64,000 bases of DNA from Chloroflexota bacterium (GCA_021325095.1 JAJPHV010000115.1:33050-97049), one strand, 5' to 3'; shown: positions 1-10,032, counted from the first letter of the stretch. Numbers and translations: made by a program. The notes: a model not told the origin generated them from the sequence alone.

Positions 1-1
1 G

Positions 2-3000
2 CTCAAGGGTGGTGTCGTCGTGGCACAGACCACCACGACCAACGGCGGACAATACCGGTTTGACCAGCAAACGGACAATGCGGGCAACCCGACGGGCAAT
101 CCGCTGGTCGTGGGCAGTGACTACTCGCTTCGGATCGTCAGCGGTCAGCCGGCGCTGAATAACTTCGTCAGCAGCACCGACCTGGCCTCGACCTTCAACC
201 CGACGAACAACGGCAACGGCACGCCGAGCGACGACAACGGTAGGGGCAACGCCAGCGCCAACACCGTCGATACCTTGACGGACCTCTTTACCCTGAACGT
301 CTTCGGCAAGACGAACACCGCCGGTTCGGTGCTGGCCGACGCAGCCAGAGCCGTGACGAACCAGCCGACCATTGATTTTGGCTTCCACACCTTGCAAAGC
401 AACACGTTCAGCGTCGGCAACCGGGTCTGGTTTGATAACGGGGCTGGCGGCGGAACGGCCAACAATGGCATCCAGGACGGGGCTGAGGCCGGGATCGACG
501 GCGTGCGGGTGCTGCTGTACCAGGTCGATGCCACCAATCAGCCGACCACGCTGATCAGCACAACCACGACCAGTGGCGGCGGTTACTATCGCTTTGATAG
601 TGTCCCACCGGGCAACTACGTGGCGATTCTGGATACGGTCAATTCGCCTGTCCTGAATGGCCTGATCGTCAGCAACAATACTTACACGAATTTTGGCACG
701 GCGGGCGACAGGCAGAACAAAGGGCAGCAGACCCCCTTGCCCGGCGGCTCAGTTGTGCCCGGCGGAATCATCAGCGTGCCGTTTACCGTATCCGCAGGGA
801 CGCTGCCTACGGGCGAACCGGACGTGGACAACAGCGGAACCAATCCGCCAGCAGCCCACGGCCCCAACGGCGATGCCAGCGATGTGCTGACTGTCGATTT
901 CGGGCTTTACCGTCCCGCTGCCAGCAACTTCAGTATCGGCAACCGCGTGTTCCTGGATAATGGTGTGGGCGGTGTCCTGGGATCGGCCAACAACGGCATC
1001 CAGGACGGCAGCGAACCGGGCATTGCCAACGTGACCGTCGTACTGTTCGCTGCCGACAATGCGGGCAACCCGACCGGAGCACCCCTGCAAACCGTCAACA
1101 CCGACAGCAGCGGCTACTATCGCTTCGACAATGTTCCGCCAGGCAGCTACGTGGTAGTCGTTGACCAGACGGCCTCGGCGGCACTGACCGGGTTGAACGT
1201 GAGCAGCGTCACGTCGACAGACTTCAGCACAGCCGGTGACCGGGCCAACAAGGGGCAGCCGACCCCCTTGCCCGGCGGTTCCGTGCTTCCGGGTGGCATC
1301 CGCAGTGGTGTCATCGCCATTCCACCAGCCAATCCGGTGACGGGCGAGCCGGACGTGAGCGGCGTCGGCTTTGGCGCGCACGGCCCGAACGGCGATGCGA
1401 ACGACGTGCTGACCGCCGACTTCGGCTTCTTCCAGAACCCGGCCACTGCTTACAGCATTGGCAACCGGGTCTGGCTGGACAACGGCACAGGCGGCGGCAC
1501 AGCGAGCAATGGTATTCAAGACGGCGCTGAACCGGGTCTGGTAGGGGTTCCGATCAGGCTGTATAACGCCAACGCGGCAGGAACGCCCACCGGCAGCGCG
1601 TTGCAAACGACTGTGACCGATGCCAACGGCTACTATCGCTTCGATGGCGTGAATCCGGGTAACTATGTGGTGGTGATGGACTTGCCCACCCTGAACAGCG
1701 GCCCAACCAAGTACCAGCTTACGCCCGTCAGCTTTACTGATCTGAACGCGACGGGCGACCAGCGCAACAAGGGCCTGCAAACGCCGCTTGACGCCAGCAC
1801 ACCACTGCCGGGCGGCATTGCCAGCCCATTGATCACCATCCCTGTCGGCGGCAACCTACCGACGGGCGAGCCAGACGTTGCGGGCGGTCAGGGTGCACAT
1901 GGCCCCGGTGGTGACAACCGAGACAATCTCACGCTTGATTTCGGCCTGGTCCCGATTGCGGCCAACAGCTTTAGCATCGGCAACCGGGTGTTCCTCGACA
2001 ACGGAGCCGGTGGCACGCCAAACAACGGTATCCAGGAAGGCACTGAACCGGGCATCCCGAACGTGACCGTCGTGCTGTTCGCCGCCGACAATGCAGGCAA
2101 TCCGACTGGAGCCGCCTTGCAGACCGTCAATACCGATGGCAGTGGCTACTATCGTTTCGATAACGTCGCGCCGGGCGATTATGTGGTCGTCGTTGATCAG
2201 GCAGCCTCGGCAAACCTGAACGGCCTGACGGTGAGCGGTGTGACATCAACCGATTTCACTACCGCAGGCGACAGAGCTAATAAGGGTCAACAGACGCCGC
2301 TGCCGGGCGGTTCAGTACGGCCCGGCGGCATTCGCAGCGGCGTGATCACCGTCCCGCCCGCAGCCCCGGTGACGGGCGAACCGGACGTGACTGGCGCTGG
2401 CTTTGGCGCGCATGGGCCAAATGGGGACACGAATGACGTGCTGACCGCTGACTTCGGCTTCTTCCTTAACCCGGCCAATGCCTTGAGTATCGGCAACCGG
2501 GTCTGGCTGGACAACGGCCTTGGTGGCGGAACACCCAACAACGGCCTGCAAGATGGAACTGAGCCAGGCATTCCGAATGTCGGCGTCAGGCTGTTTTTTG
2601 CTGACGCCGCAGGCACACCGATTGGAAATGGGCCTGTTGCGTCAACCGTCACCGATGCTAATGGTTACTATCGCTTCGACGGGCTGATACCGGGCACTTA
2701 CGTGGTGGTGGTCGATAAAGCTGCCTCGCCAATTCTGAGCGGCTTTGTGCCCAGCGCGGTGACCTTTGACACGACCACCAACGTTGATCGCCAGAACAAG
2801 GGCCGAACAGCACCGCTCACGCAGGGCACGCTCCTGCCCGGCGGTATCGCCAGCGGGCCGATCCAGTTGACGAATACACCGCCAACGGGTGAACCGGACG
2901 TGGCGGCTGGCGCGGGCGCCAATGGCCCCAACGGCGATGCCAGGGACAACCTGACCATCGACTTCGGATTCGTCAACGGCCCAACGACTTACAGCATTGG

Positions 3001-4015
3001 TAATCGAGTCTGGGCCGATAACAACGATGACGGCATCCAGCAGAGCAATGAGCCGCCCATCGGCGGCGTCAGAATGCTGCTGTACCGGGCGGACAGCAAC
3101 GGCAATCCGACGACGCTGGTCGGCAGTGTGGTGACGGACAGCCAGGGCTTCTATCGTTTTGATGGCCTGGATGCCGGGAACTACATTGTGATTGTGGACG
3201 TGGCGAATTCGCCCGTCCTGGCTGGCTCGCACGTCAGCGATGGGCCTGTCGCCAATCCTCAGACGAACACGACTGATGCACTGAATAATGGTATCCAAAC
3301 GCCGCTGCCTGGCGGCTCGGTAGTGCCGGGAGGCATTCGCAGCGGGCTGATCTCACTCGGTGCGCGGCCCTCGGAACCAATTGGCGAAACCGTGCCCACC
3401 AGTTATGGCCCAGGCAGCGTCTTCACGCTCAATAATGCGCCTGAATCCAGCGATGACCGGGGCAACCTGACCATCGACTTCGGCTTTGTGTTCCCCAATC
3501 GCAGTGGCGGTGGCGGCGGTGCCGCCGCTCCGGTCATCGAAGACCCGGCCATATCCAAGTCTGGTGATCCTGCACTGGTTGGGGTTGGAGAGATTGTGAC
3601 CTGGACGATCAACGTCACCAATCCGAACTCGGTAGCGATCACGGACGTGCAGGTCTCGGACAGCGTGCCTGGGGAGCTTGAGATACTCTCAGCCAGAGTG
3701 GCAGGCGGTCAGGCCAATGTGAGCGGACAGGCGGTTTATGTTTCAATCCCACGCCTTGAGGCCAAACAAACGGTGAGCATTGTCATCGTAACCCGGGTTC
3801 GTCAGGGCGTTACCAGCAGCAGCCTGGACAATATTGCCGAGTTGCTGGGGCGGTACAAGGGCAAAGGGAAAGCCACGATCCGCATCATCACCAGGTTGCC
3901 GTCCACTGGCGAGCATCCCGATGACTGGCCCACGTTCGATACGCGCTGGCTGTGGGTTGGGGCCATCATGGTTGTGATGCTGATAGCCCTCGCGCTCAGA
4001 CGACGCGCCGTTTAA
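2..4015 (+). CDS. SdrD B-like repeat surface protein with LPXTG anchor (5' end outside window)
   Basis: The frame is open from the first bases and enters in the middle of a repeat, so the true start lies upstream. At least 1331 residues are present. Six full modules of about 174 residues begin at roughly residues 131, 305, 478, 652, 823 and 991 (counting from the GTG at 20), each opening with S[IV]GNRV[WF]xDN and carrying a [GF]YYRFD strand, as in SdrD B-like/Cna-B-type adhesin domains. A DUF11-like domain follows at about 1172-1275. The C-terminus is a classic sortase signal: LPSTGE at 1293-1298, a hydrophobic helix at about 1310-1326, then RRRAV. The protein is predicted to be exported and covalently attached to the wall as a stalk or adhesin. 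No sortase gene lies in the window. Modules two and four are unusually similar to each other, indicating recent internal duplication. Confidence 0.88.
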   Translation, partial: LKGGVVVAQTTTTNGGQYRFDQQTDNAGNPTGNPLVVGSDYSLRIVSGQPALNNFVSSTDLASTFNPTNNGNGTPSDDNGRGNASANTVDTLTDLFTLNVFGKTNTAGSVLADAARAVTNQPTIDFGFHTLQSNTFSVGNRVWFDNGAGGGTANNGIQDGAEAGIDGVRVLLYQVDATNQPTTLISTTTTSGGGYYRFDSVPPGNYVAILDTVNSPVLNGLIVSNNTYTNFGTAGDRQNKGQQTPLPGGSVVPGGIISVPFTVSAGTLPTGEPDVDNSGTNPPAAHGPNGDASDVLTVDFGLYRPAASNFSIGNRVFLDNGVGGVLGSANNGIQDGSEPGIANVTVVLFAADNAGNPTGAPLQTVNTDSSGYYRFDNVPPGSYVVVVDQTASAALTGLNVSSVTSTDFSTAGDRANKGQPTPLPGGSVLPGGIRSGVIAIPPANPVTGEPDVSGVGFGAHGPNGDANDVLTADFGFFQNPATAYSIGNRVWLDNGTGGGTASNGIQDGAEPGLVGVPIRLYNANAAGTPTGSALQTTVTDANGYYRFDGVNPGNYVVVMDLPTLNSGPTKYQLTPVSFTDLNATGDQRNKGLQTPLDASTPLPGGIASPLITIPVGGNLPTGEPDVAGGQGAHGPGGDNRDNLTLDFGLVPIAANSFSIGNRVFLDNGAGGTPNNGIQEGTEPGIPNVTVVLFAADNAGNPTGAALQTVNTDGSGYYRFDNVAPGDYVVVVDQAASANLNGLTVSGVTSTDFTTAGDRANKGQQTPLPGGSVRPGGIRSGVITVPPAAPVTGEPDVTGAGFGAHGPNGDTNDVLTADFGFFLNPANALSIGNRVWLDNGLGGGTPNNGLQDGTEPGIPNVGVRLFFADAAGTPIGNGPVASTVTDANGYYRFDGLIPGTYVVVVDKAASPILSGFVPSAVTFDTTTNVDRQNKGRTAPLTQGTLLPGGIASGPIQLTNTPPTGEPDVAAGAGANGPNGDARDNLTIDFGFVNGPTTYSIGNRVWADNNDDGIQQSNEPPIGGVRMLLYRADSNGNPTTLVGSVVTDSQGFYRFDGLDAGNYIVIVDVANSPVLAGSHVSDGPVANPQTNTTDALNNGIQTPLPGGSVVPGGIRSGLISLGARPSEPIGETVPTSYGPGSVFTLNNAPESSDDRGNLTIDFGFVFPNRSGGGGGAAAPVIEDPAISKSGDPALVGVGEIVTWTINVTNPNSVAITDVQVSDSVPGELEILSARVAGGQANVSGQAVYVSIPRLEAKQTVSIVIVTRVRQGVTSSSLDNIAELLGRYKGKGKATIRIITRLPSTGEHPDDWPTFDTRWLWVGAIMVVMLIALALRRRAV

Positions 4016-4032
4016 TAGAGGTCTTGTGTCTT

Positions 4033-4055
4033 ATGCGCTGAACAGTTCAGCGCAT
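4033..4055 (+). terminator. Perfect 10-bp hairpin after the surface-protein gene
   Basis: ATGCGCTGAA and TTCAGCGCAT flank a CAG loop, 17 bp past the stop codon. There is no clear T-run after it, so it may act as an mRNA 3' stabiliser or a non-canonical terminator. Confidence 0.5.
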
Positions 4056-4200
4056 GAGGCTTCATCGGCTGTCATTGCAAACGTCGAGCAGGTAATCGGC
4101 TGCCACCTGTCCGCTATGGCGAATCTTCCAGTGTGGACGGGTGGCAGCAAATGGCGAAGATTAAGGTAGCTACGCTGTAGCGCTGCCTCGGCGTTGTCGC

Positions 4201-4671
4201 TCAATCCCACGTTCCCGTGGTCTCGATCAGCAACCGCCCCTCCGTGCAGCTAGGGCACGGCACCCACGCATCCTGGGCATCGAACAACGTGCCATCCACC
4301 TCGCGCTGGATCTCGATGTCCTGGCTGCCACAGACCGTACAGGCAGAGACGGCAGCAGGTTCGGTGGCCTCGTCAAAAGTGTCCAGCGCCTCGCGGAACA
4401 GCGGCAGCAGGTCGCGTGCTCGCTTGTCTCCGATCACGGCATCGGCTTCCATCTGCACGATGTCGTGCCGCGCGGCCTTGAGCGCATCCTGGGTTTCCTG
4501 GCCGGTGTTCGGCACGAGTACTGACACCAAATGATGGCAGTTTCGGCAGATGGCAAGCGCGTAGTGGTTGCGCAGGAACATGGGCGCGATGCCGCTGCCG
4601 CCCTCGTGGAGTCGATCCTCAATATGGTAGTTGCACACCGGGCACGGGTGTACAGTCAACAGACGACCCAT
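4201..4671 (-). CDS. Zinc-ribbon protein of unknown function
   Basis: A 156-residue soluble protein with four CxxC pairs: CPVC near the N-terminus, CRNC at about 45, then CTVC and CPSC in the C-terminal third, so probably two zinc ribbons flanking a helical middle. I chose the ATG at 4671 because GGGAGG sits five bases before it; a GTG at 4686 is in frame but lacks a good site. It is transcribed toward the end of the surface-protein gene and away from the kinase gene. No enzyme motif is visible. A nucleic-acid-binding or scaffold role is possible but cannot be inferred. Confidence 0.7.
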   Translation of the reverse strand: MGRLLTVHPCPVCNYHIEDRLHEGGSGIAPMFLRNHYALAICRNCHHLVSVLVPNTGQETQDALKAARHDIVQMEADAVIGDKRARDLLPLFREALDTFDEATEPAAVSACTVCGSQDIEIQREVDGTLFDAQDAWVPCPSCTEGRLLIETTGTWD

Positions 4672-4860
4672 ACCAGCCTCCCGCACTAAACATCCTGTGC
4701 AGCCACGGTGAACGATCAGAATTCAGGTATATGGTGTAAACTGTACTACATTCTGCACCAAACGCCATCTCGATAGCGGCTAACATCAGGATACTCGCCG
4801 CAAATTCAGCACTGTAACGGACTTTAACAGCCGGGAAACAAACAGCGAGAAAACAACGAT

Positions 4861-7296
4861 ATGTCAGGGCTTATTGGACAGCACATTGGTCAATATGAAA
4901 TCATCGCACTGATCGGCAGGGGTGGCATGGCAACGGTCTATCAGGCGCACCAGGAATCGATGGGGCGAGACGTTGCCATCAAGGTTATCAAGCCCGATCT
5001 GGCGGAAACAGGTGATTTTGTCAAGCGTTTCCAGCGAGAAGTACATACCGTCGCTTCGCTCAGTCATCCGCACATCCTCAAAGTCTTTGACTACGGCCAG
5101 CATGGCGACCTGGTTTACCTGGTCATGGAACTGCTCAAGGGTGGCAGTCTGGCCGACCAGATTCGCAAAGGGCCGCTGATTGCTGACCAGACTCTTCGCA
5201 TCCTGGAACAGGTTGGGTCGGCCCTCGACCACGCCCACCGCGTAGGCATCATCCACCGCGATTTGAAGCCGCAGAACGTCATGCTGGACAGCGATGGAAA
5301 CGCCTTCCTGACCGACTTCGGCATTGCCAAAATCCTCAGCGAAACCACCGTGCTGACTCGAACCGGCGCGGCAATGGGCACGCCTGCCTACATGCCACCC
5401 GAACAGTGGCAGGGTATCCCGCTTGATGCGCGGGCGGATATCTATGCGCTCGGCATCATGCTGTTCGAGATGCTGGCTGGCAAATTGCCTTTCAACGCGG
5501 ATACGCCCTTCCACATGATGCACCTGCACGTCAGCGAAACGCCACCCTCGATCCGGACGCTGCGCAGCGATCTACCGCCCGGCATCGAAGCGGTGATCGG
5601 CAAGGCACTCGCCAAAAACCGCGAGGATCGCTTTGCCTCGGCGGGCGAACTGACGAGCGCCTTTCGCGCCGCATTGTCCGGGCAAACCCCCGTGCCTCGG
5701 CCACAGCCAGCCGCGCCGGCCAGTGCCGCCACCATCGTCGAAGTACCCTCTCCGTCGAGCACCGAGGCTGCCACTGCGATGGGCACGACGCAGACTGACG
5801 GAACGAGCCGGGGCCGACTCGGCCTGATCGCAGCGGGCATAGCTGTTGTGCTGATCGGGATCGCGGGGGTCTGGCTGGCCGGGCCGGGTCGGGGCAGCGC
5901 GCCGACAGCCACGCCTCCGCTGCTTGTGCCACCCCTGACCGCTACCAATCTGCCAACGACCCCGGCAGCCACCCAGACGCAGCCACAAGTACTGTCCACA
6001 TCTGCGGGAACAGCGCTCGCAGCCGCTCCATCGGTGACGGCCACGCCCATGCCCGCGACCAGCACCACTGCTCCATCCGCACCTGCTGAAACCAATACCC
6101 TGGCGCTGACGGCTGCATCGGCCACCGTCCTACCGCCAACCAGCACCTCGTTGCCGCCTTCGGCAACTGTTCTAGCGTCGGTGACGTTCACGCCTACGAG
6201 CACACTGACACCGTCGCCCAACCTGCAAACGCGCGCCGCAGCCACCTTTGCCGCCCGCGCTACGCAAACCGCCGAGGCCATCGCCTCGTTTACGGCCACC
6301 CCTATGCCCAACGAGGACGCGACCTTGCAGGCCATTGTAGCTGCCACCGAGACGGCGATGGCTGTGGTGGCCTCCGCCGGTACACCGACCAGCACCGCTG
6401 TCCCGACCCTGACCTTGACGCCGACGATTGTGCCCACGCTGACCGCCACCCCATCGCCGTCTGCGGCGAAGCCTGCCGCACCTTCCGGCCTGATCGCCTT
6501 CGCCTCCAAGCGCGGCGCGCGCTACCAGCTTTACGTTGTAGATGCCAGCGGATTGAGCGAGACTCGACTGCTCGCGCCGGGCAACCAGGACGACTTCGGG
6601 CCGAGTTGGGCGACGGATGGCGTCCGGATCGCCTTTACATCGAACCGCAAAGGCTCCAACAAGATTTACGTCGTGAACGCCGACGACGGTTCCAGCGTGC
6701 GCCAGTTGACCACGGGGCCGGGCGACGACTACGCCCCGGCCTGGTCGCCGGATGGCCTGCACATCGTTTTCCATACCAACCGTGATGGTAACTGGGAACT
6801 GTATATGATCGACTCGGCGGATGGTTCCAATATGCAACGCCTCACCAACAACCCCGCCGACGATACCGACGCCACCTGGTCGCCGGACGGAACGCAGATC
6901 GCCTTTCATTCCAGTCGTGAGGGCAACAATGGCATCTGGGTCATGCAGGCCGACGGCTCAAATGTCCATCGCCTCAGTCCGGTGGGCCTGGATGCGCACG
7001 ATCCGGCCTGGTCGCCGGACGGCAAGTTCATCGTCTTTACCTCATTCAAGGACAAAAAGCCGACACTTTACCTGATGAACGCCGATGGCTCAAATGCCCA
7101 TCCGCTGCTCGCAGAGCCAGCCCAGGATGATCAGGCGGCCTGGTCGCCTGACAGCCAGTTCATCGTCTTCCGCTCCAAGCGCAACAACCAGGTCGGCATC
7201 TACCTGACCGACCTGAGCGGGCAGCGTCTACAGCAGTTGGTCAAAACGGGGACGGATAACCAGTTCCCGACGTGGCAGGGCCGGGCAAGCGGATAA
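4861..7296 (+). CDS. Transmembrane Ser/Thr protein kinase with C-terminal TolB-type beta-propeller
   Basis: An 811-residue Hanks-type kinase. The N-terminal domain has the glycine loop IGRGGMATV at 18, the ATP lysine K41, HRDLKPQN with D134, DFG at 152-154 and PPE at 179-181, so it should be catalytically active. A single membrane helix lies at about 319-340, followed by a Pro/Thr/Ala-rich linker of some 190 residues. The exterior domain (about 540-808) has six WSPDG-type repeats of the TolB/PD40 propeller family. By analogy with PknB-like kinases, the propeller would sense an extracellular ligand or wall fragment and the kinase would phosphorylate cytoplasmic targets. It appears monocistronic. 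A related kinase-free propeller protein lies at 24858-26957. Confidence 0.93.
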   Translation: MSGLIGQHIGQYEIIALIGRGGMATVYQAHQESMGRDVAIKVIKPDLAETGDFVKRFQREVHTVASLSHPHILKVFDYGQHGDLVYLVMELLKGGSLADQIRKGPLIADQTLRILEQVGSALDHAHRVGIIHRDLKPQNVMLDSDGNAFLTDFGIAKILSETTVLTRTGAAMGTPAYMPPEQWQGIPLDARADIYALGIMLFEMLAGKLPFNADTPFHMMHLHVSETPPSIRTLRSDLPPGIEAVIGKALAKNREDRFASAGELTSAFRAALSGQTPVPRPQPAAPASAATIVEVPSPSSTEAATAMGTTQTDGTSRGRLGLIAAGIAVVLIGIAGVWLAGPGRGSAPTATPPLLVPPLTATNLPTTPAATQTQPQVLSTSAGTALAAAPSVTATPMPATSTTAPSAPAETNTLALTAASATVLPPTSTSLPPSATVLASVTFTPTSTLTPSPNLQTRAAATFAARATQTAEAIASFTATPMPNEDATLQAIVAATETAMAVVASAGTPTSTAVPTLTLTPTIVPTLTATPSPSAAKPAAPSGLIAFASKRGARYQLYVVDASGLSETRLLAPGNQDDFGPSWATDGVRIAFTSNRKGSNKIYVVNADDGSSVRQLTTGPGDDYAPAWSPDGLHIVFHTNRDGNWELYMIDSADGSNMQRLTNNPADDTDATWSPDGTQIAFHSSREGNNGIWVMQADGSNVHRLSPVGLDAHDPAWSPDGKFIVFTSFKDKKPTLYLMNADGSNAHPLLAEPAQDDQAAWSPDSQFIVFRSKRNNQVGIYLTDLSGQRLQQLVKTGTDNQFPTWQGRASG

Positions 7297-7411
7297 AAAA
7301 CATCGCCATTATGCTTGCTCATGAGGTTGTCCTCGAAACGTGCTTCGGTGACTCGTTTCAACCCGGGAAACCCCACCCAGTTGCCTTATGCTCGAATCTC
7401 GGGTGTTGCCT

Positions 7412-7450
7412 GCCTCACCGCTGGTGGAGGGGGAAGCAGGGAATGAGGTA
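7412..7450. repeat. Palindromic intergenic repeat, short subtype
   Basis: CCTCACCGCTGGTGGAGG begins the element and AATGAGG ends it. It resembles the copy at 26996-27038 closely (CCTCACC, short loop, GGTGGAG, G-run, CAGGG, GAGG). The rest of the gap from 7297 to 7571 shows nothing else convincing. Confidence 0.55.
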
Positions 7451-7571
7451 GAATCGCTATGCCTGCCCCTGACTCTGCACATGCTCTAAAAACTGGTAGC
7501 GGATTGCTGGCGGCTGGTCGCTTCTAGGGTACACTTGTGGGTTAATCACCGAACGATGTAGAAGAGTGCGA

Positions 7572-8720
7572 ATGCCGAAGATTCTGGCTGCCAACAACCT
7601 GACGATCAGCATCGAGGATGGAAACTGGCGCTTGTACAATGGCCGGGGCGACGAAAGCGCGCCGATTGTCGAGGCTTTGCCCGACGGTTTGCGCTATGGG
7701 CCGGCCTTTGCTTCTGCCCGCCGTCTCTCAGCGGATGGACGCCTGCCGGCGCAGAGCATTGCTACCGTCGTCGTCGGGTGGGCAGTTGAGGATTCAAGCT
7801 GGCACCTCGGCGTCCTGGTGACGCCAGAGGTGGCCCGAACGCGCGGTGGGCGCTGGTGTGCTCTGGCCCGTTGGGACAACTACCAGGGCGATCAGGCCGA
7901 ACGAGCAGGTGCGGCCCTGGCCGCCACGCTCGACAAACCGTTCCGCCTCGTCCCTCCACCCGAAACGGCGCAGCCCGCGCCACCTGCCGAACAGCCGCCT
8001 GCGCCCGTCACCCCCTGGCCGAGCACGCCCGCCGCGTATCCGGCTCCCGCCGTCGAAGTGCCGGCGCTCATGCCCCTGCCCATCGAACTTGGCGAGTGGA
8101 TTCTACAGGAGGATCTGCTGGGGCTGCGTTGGGTCCGGGTGCAATCCTGGCGAACCCGGACGCTGCTGTATGCTTTGTTCAGCCTCGGCCTGGGGATCGT
8201 GTTCGGCGCGTTGTCGCTAGGGGCGCGCTTAAGCCCGTTTGCGCCTGTTCAGCCCGACTACCTGCCTCTCGTCGGATTGGTCATCTCCGCCATCGTCATT
8301 CTGATCGGCCTGTGGCAGATCGTCACGCTCCTGCGGGCCACTTCGGTGCTGATCGACAACCAGCAAAAGATAGTCCGCGTCATGCGTGGCAAACGCCGCG
8401 TGATCGTCCAGTCGCCCTACGAAGGGCTTGAGTACATCCTGGTCAGCCATGTGTTGAACCGTCGTGACCGCAGTTCCGGGGAAATGGACCGTGCTGCCTA
8501 TGATCGCATCCTGGCTGAAACCTGGATACATCTCTACTCCCCCCGGCGCGGCTTCATCCCGATCTGCTACGCCGAGCATACCGAGGGCCGCATCCGGCGC
8601 GGCCTGGCCTTTGAGGAGCGCCGGATGCTGAACCTGGGTGAGATCGATACGCCGGCGCATCACGCGGCCACGATCATGGCCGAAATGATCGGCATCCCCG
8701 CTTACGTTGAGGAACGCTGA
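7572..8720 (+). CDS. Two-helix membrane protein of unknown function
   Basis: About 382 residues that I cannot assign to a known family. The first 130 residues form a soluble alpha/beta-looking region, followed by a Pro/Ala-rich linker. Two membrane helices come next (around LLYALFSLGLGIVFGAL and LVGLVISAIVILIGLWQIV). A cytosolic tail then begins with an IDNQQKIVRV strand, resembling membrane proteins with a PH-like or DUF-type domain. ATG 7572 is preferred because GAAGAG lies five bases upstream; GTG 7566 is an in-frame alternative. It stands alone between the kinase and the dehydratase genes. Confidence 0.7.
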   Translation: MPKILAANNLTISIEDGNWRLYNGRGDESAPIVEALPDGLRYGPAFASARRLSADGRLPAQSIATVVVGWAVEDSSWHLGVLVTPEVARTRGGRWCALARWDNYQGDQAERAGAALAATLDKPFRLVPPPETAQPAPPAEQPPAPVTPWPSTPAAYPAPAVEVPALMPLPIELGEWILQEDLLGLRWVRVQSWRTRTLLYALFSLGLGIVFGALSLGARLSPFAPVQPDYLPLVGLVISAIVILIGLWQIVTLLRATSVLIDNQQKIVRVMRGKRRVIVQSPYEGLEYILVSHVLNRRDRSSGEMDRAAYDRILAETWIHLYSPRRGFIPICYAEHTEGRIRRGLAFEERRMLNLGEIDTPAHHAATIMAEMIGIPAYVEER

Positions 8721-8786
8721 GGACATCGTTCCCCAACAGGCATCGTCCTTCAGCTCTGGGTCGCCCGTTTCACAGGATAAAGCGCT

Positions 8787-9815
8787 ATGCCGATAGTTGA
8801 ATCAAGCCCGAAATCAGCCCCCGAACCAGCGCCGAAAAGCCTCACCAAGCCCACCTATACTGACGTGTTGCAGGCCCACAAAAATATCCGGCCCTATCTG
8901 CGGCCAACGCCCTTCTACAGCTATCCGGCCTTGAATGCTCTGCTGGGTACGCAGGTTTTTGTGAAACACGAGAACTGCCAGCCGGTGGGCGCTTTCAAAG
9001 TGCGCGGCGGAATCAACCTCGCGTCACAACTCTCCGCTTCGGAACGCGAACAGGGCTTGATCGCGGCTTCAACTGGCAATCATGGGCAGTCGGTGGCCTA
9101 TGCGGGGAAACTCTTCGGTGTCAGGACGCGCATCGTCGTTCCGGAGGGCGCAAACCCCGGCAAGGTTGCGGCGATGGAGGGGATGGGCGCGCAGGTCATT
9201 TTTCATGGCGAGCGCTTTGATGATGCCCGCCTCCACTGCGAAGCGCTGGCTCGTGAACATGGCTACCGCTATGTCCACTCCGGCGACGAACCATTGCTCA
9301 TTGCCGGTGTTGGCACACATACGCTGGAAATGTTGATCGACGAACCCGACCTGGATGTCATCATCGTGCCCATCGGGGGCGGCAGCGGTGCGGCGGGCGC
9401 GTGCATTGCGGCGCATGGTATCAACCCGGCAATTCGGGTCATTGGCGTGCAGTCCGAGGCTGCGCCTGCCGCCTACCGGTCATGGACAGCGCGCGAACTC
9501 CGCACTGCCGAGAACCGCACCTTCGCCGAAGGGCTGGCTACCGCAACCGCGTTCGGCCTGCCCCAGTCGATCTTGTGGGAACAGCTTGACGATTTTCTGC
9601 TGGTAAGTGATGCGGAAATCAGGCAGGCAATGGTCTGGATGATTGAGCGCGCCCATACACTGGCCGAATCGGCAGGGGCAGCGCCGCTGGCAGCGGCTTA
9701 CAAACTGCGCTCGCAGTTGCAGGGTAAGAAAGCGGCCCTGATCTGCTCAGGCGGCAATAGCTCACTGCAACACCTGAAGCAGGCCCTGGAGTCGTTTGAC
9801 GCTTCGCTCGGCTAA
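8787..9815 (+). CDS. PLP-dependent threonine/serine dehydratase
   Basis: A 342-residue fold-type II PLP enzyme. GAFKVRGG places the Schiff-base lysine at K71. STGNHGQS is the substrate-binding loop, GGGSGAAG the glycine-rich phosphate-binding loop, and SGGNSS the C-terminal serine region. The expected reaction is deamination of L-threonine to 2-oxobutanoate (or serine to pyruvate) in the cytosol. There is no C-terminal ACT domain, so it resembles the short catabolic or unregulated type (TdcB-like) rather than biosynthetic IlvA. Related family members include hydroxyectoine-pathway EutB and serine racemase, so substrate is not settled by sequence alone. It appears to be a single gene. Confidence 0.88.
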   Translation: MPIVESSPKSAPEPAPKSLTKPTYTDVLQAHKNIRPYLRPTPFYSYPALNALLGTQVFVKHENCQPVGAFKVRGGINLASQLSASEREQGLIAASTGNHGQSVAYAGKLFGVRTRIVVPEGANPGKVAAMEGMGAQVIFHGERFDDARLHCEALAREHGYRYVHSGDEPLLIAGVGTHTLEMLIDEPDLDVIIVPIGGGSGAAGACIAAHGINPAIRVIGVQSEAAPAAYRSWTARELRTAENRTFAEGLATATAFGLPQSILWEQLDDFLLVSDAEIRQAMVWMIERAHTLAESAGAAPLAAAYKLRSQLQGKKAALICSGGNSSLQHLKQALESFDASLG

Positions 9816-9921
9816 AGCAATTTGTTTGTCTGTTTGTTGACGAGTGCTCTGTTTCCAGATCGCGCGAACCAGCGAGTTTTGCAGCTATGCAGGTGTCTTT
9901 CACGATAGTTCATCCCATTTG

Positions 9922-9986
9922 ACCTCACCTCGTCGCGCTGCGCTCGTCACCCCTCTCCGCCTGCGGAGAGGGGTCGGGGGTGAGGT
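9922..9986. repeat. Palindromic intergenic repeat
   Basis: The core is a 12-bp perfect inverted repeat, ACCCCTCTCCGC (9949-9960) and GCGGAGAGGGGT (9963-9974), with a two-base loop. It is bounded by CCTCACC on the left and GGGGGTGAGG on the right. The left arm carries a 20-bp insertion that is itself self-complementary (GTCGCGCTGCGC). Confidence 0.75.
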
Positions 9987-10003
9987 TCCCGAACGCGGCA
10001 TTC

Positions 10004-10032
10004 TTGACGCTGCCAGGGCGTACCGTTATACT
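10004..10032 (+). promoter_or_regulatory. Sigma70-type promoter for the Trm112-like gene
   Basis: TTGACG (10004-10009), a 17-bp spacer, TATACT (10027-10032). The expected transcript start near 10038 lies upstream of ATG 10075 but far downstream of the earlier in-frame codons, supporting the short gene model. Confidence 0.75.

Noticed and set aside
749..1780. 343-codon - strand ORF within the SdrD repeats
   Set aside because: Arises from repeat periodicity and GC content; no domain and no start site.
130..3500. Possible CRISPR or tandem-repeat array
   Set aside because: The repeats are about 520 bp, in frame and protein-coding, with no spacer structure.
7297..7571. tRNA or small RNA in the gap
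   Set aside because: Only weak hairpins (GAAACG...CGTTTC) and a palindromic repeat are visible; no cloverleaf could be drawn.
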